Positions 4,902-5,529 of a DNA stretch of 5,529 nucleotides are shown here, piece by piece. Made by a program: the position numbers and the translations under genes. Within the stretch, counting starts at the first letter, position 1; every line of letters begins with the position of its first letter. The stretch is from an uncultured Candidatus Saccharibacteria bacterium. GTDB taxonomy: Bacteria > Patescibacteria > Saccharimonadia > Saccharimonadales > JAEWBQ01. Location: positions 1 through 5,529 of the forward strand of contig CAMPGV010000047.1 in the NCBI GenBank assembly GCA_946885745.1, read 5' to 3'. A model generated the notes under the pieces. It was not told the DNA's origin, made no database searches, and saw only the letters and a list, made by a program, of their open reading frames with translations.

Positions 4902-4938
4902 TGGCTAGGGTTAGCGGATTTGTTTCAGGAAAACGCGC
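4902..4938 (-). repeat. 37-bp terminator-associated repeat, copy 2
   Basis: Second copy of the element at 4095-4131, with four mismatches in 37 and the same orientation. On the minus strand it starts inside the TAG stop codon of the gene at 4938 and ends just before the terminator hairpin, so it makes up nearly the whole 3' UTR. Within it GTTT/AAAC and AGCG/CGCT can pair into a small hairpin, but the equivalent pairs are not kept in copy 1. Confidence 0.7.
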
Positions 4939-5438
4939 TATTTCTTTAGCTGCGCAAGGATATTATCTATAATTTCGTCAACTGATCCATCCGCTGAAAT
5001 AAGGACTAATCCTTGTTTTTCAAATCTTGCTTGCTTGTCGTAATGAACGGCAAGTGCTTGCTCTTTCTCCTGGGCAGTACGTGAATGTGCGTGACTATCG
5101 AGCCGCTTTCGCAACGTTTCAGCGTCAATAGTAAGGGCAAAGATCTTATCGAAAAGTGGGTAGAACTTTTGCTGGTTGCCGACGATTCCGCCAATGAAGA
5201 CGTCGCTCTCATTCTGTAGCAGCTTTTGTAAGCCAGCCTCTTGCCAGTTCCAGATATATTTTTTCCAGTCCACAACACCCTCTGGCCATGGCACTGGTTT
5301 TCCCGTTTCTTGTTCTTCGAGCTTTGTTACCTCGGGCATATCGTCTGCATTAAACGCCTGGAAGCCGCGTCGCCTCAATGCTTCAATGACTGTCGTTTTG
5401 CCGCTACCGGGTCTGCCGGTAATGAGGTACTTTCCCAT
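4938..5438 (-). CDS. P-loop NTPase, small nucleotide/adenylate-kinase-like ATP-binding protein
   Basis: A 166-residue protein opening with MGKYLITGRPGSGKTT, a beta strand and a Walker A loop (GRPGSGKT, 8-15), typical of small kinases such as the AAA_17/AAA_18 and adenylate, shikimate or gluconate kinase relatives. DVFIGGIVGN (79-88) sits where these kinases have the second core strand, and FALTIDAETLRKRL (100-113) matches the strand plus arginine-bearing lid helix. A final helix ends QLKK. Length suits a single-domain soluble kinase. The acceptor substrate cannot be told; a nucleoside, nucleotide or sugar is possible. The ATG at 5436-5438 is chosen because it places the Walker strand at the N-terminus and follows an extended -10 box by 6 nt. 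A TTG-initiated frame reaching 5471 would run back through the upstream terminator. Confidence 0.82.
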   Translation of the reverse strand: MGKYLITGRPGSGKTTVIEALRRRGFQAFNADDMPEVTKLEEQETGKPVPWPEGVVDWKKYIWNWQEAGLQKLLQNESDVFIGGIVGNQQKFYPLFDKIFALTIDAETLRKRLDSHAHSRTAQEKEQALAVHYDKQARFEKQGLVLISADGSVDEIIDNILAQLKK

Positions 5439-5444
5439 ATGCTC

Positions 5445-5453
5445 ACTATAGCA
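5445..5453 (-). promoter_or_regulatory. Extended -10 element of the P-loop kinase-like gene
   Basis: Minus-strand TGC-TATAGT (hexamer 5445-5450) lies 6 nt before the ATG at 5438, placing the predicted transcription start at the start codon. The T-rich tail of the hairpin just upstream runs directly into this box, so terminator and promoter are fused back to back. No good -35 box is seen. Confidence 0.5.
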
Positions 5454-5483
5454 AATAAAATAGACCTCCAAGGAAGTCTATTT
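5451..5483 (-). terminator. Hairpin terminator of a gene beyond the right edge
   Basis: On the minus strand AAATAGACTTCC (5472-5483) pairs with GGAGGTCTATTT (5458-5469) with one G-U wobble, followed by TATTTGC. The apex is tight, so the two innermost pairs probably open. It most likely ends a minus-strand gene entering from the right. A candidate stop codon for that gene is TAA at 5523-5525, but too little sequence is visible to confirm a frame. Confidence 0.5.
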
Positions 5484-5529
5484 CAAGCATAAGCTCTATG
5501 GCTGGGATGGAGGGATAGCGCTTTACTCC

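Noticed and set aside
5176..5492. Plus-strand open frames opposite the kinase-like gene
   Set aside because: They are antisense shadows of a gene with a clear Walker A motif and have no ribosome binding sites or family features.
4893..5494. Perfect 11-bp inverted repeat (GCTTATGCTTG at 4893-4903, CAAGCATAAGC at 5484-5494) flanking the kinase-like gene, possible mobile cassette ends
   Set aside because: Several 11-bp inverted matches are expected by chance in a window of this length, there is no transposase or target-site duplication, and both copies lie in ordinary 3' UTR/terminator sequence.

Overview
This 5.5 kb window looks like a stretch of a small-genome bacterial chromosome, most likely from the Patescibacteria/CPR radiation and perhaps a saccharibacterium. 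That placement is an inference. It rests on short single genes packed between private promoters and hairpins, -10 boxes sitting 6-7 nt in front of several start codons, an FNR-like flavoprotein ending in an F-G-G-Y tail, and several lineage-restricted small proteins. The standard genetic code fits: all recognised genes read through without in-frame TGA. No rRNA, tRNA, CRISPR array, transposase or phage gene was found.

Left part (1-1970), all on the minus strand: an FAD/NAD(P)-binding oxidoreductase of the ferredoxin reductase superfamily (63-752), a CPBP/CAAX-type intramembrane protease with a complete catalytic motif set (785-1570), and a small membrane protein of about 54 residues (1616-1780). 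Each has a recognisable -10 element just upstream.

Middle (1950-3740): a 30-residue, extremely basic protein on the plus strand (1983-2075) has an extended -10 promoter, a good ribosome binding site and a perfect 22-bp hairpin beginning at its stop codon. This hairpin also lies at the end of the convergent rsgA (2175-3215, minus), a ribosome assembly GTPase with all G motifs and the zinc knuckle. rsgA is divergent from an unrecognised aromatic-rich gene (3374-3739, plus), whose promoter carries a perfect 8-3-8 palindrome near the predicted transcription start.

Right part (3740-5529): about 320 bases of hairpin-rich DNA without a gene, a perfect bidirectional hairpin, an unrecognised 164-residue gene (4277-4771, minus) with a near-consensus promoter and a downstream terminator, then a small P-loop nucleotide kinase-like gene (4938-5438, minus). 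Two copies of a 37-bp repeat (33/37 identical) lie next to terminator hairpins at 4095 and 4902.

The genes do not form one pathway. Ribosome maturation (RsgA, and possibly the basic peptide), redox chemistry and membrane proteolysis stand side by side as mostly separate transcription units. The points of most interest are the repeated arrangement of -10 boxes that implies leaderless mRNAs, the repeat/terminator modules, the 30-residue basic protein and the palindrome-controlled orphan gene.
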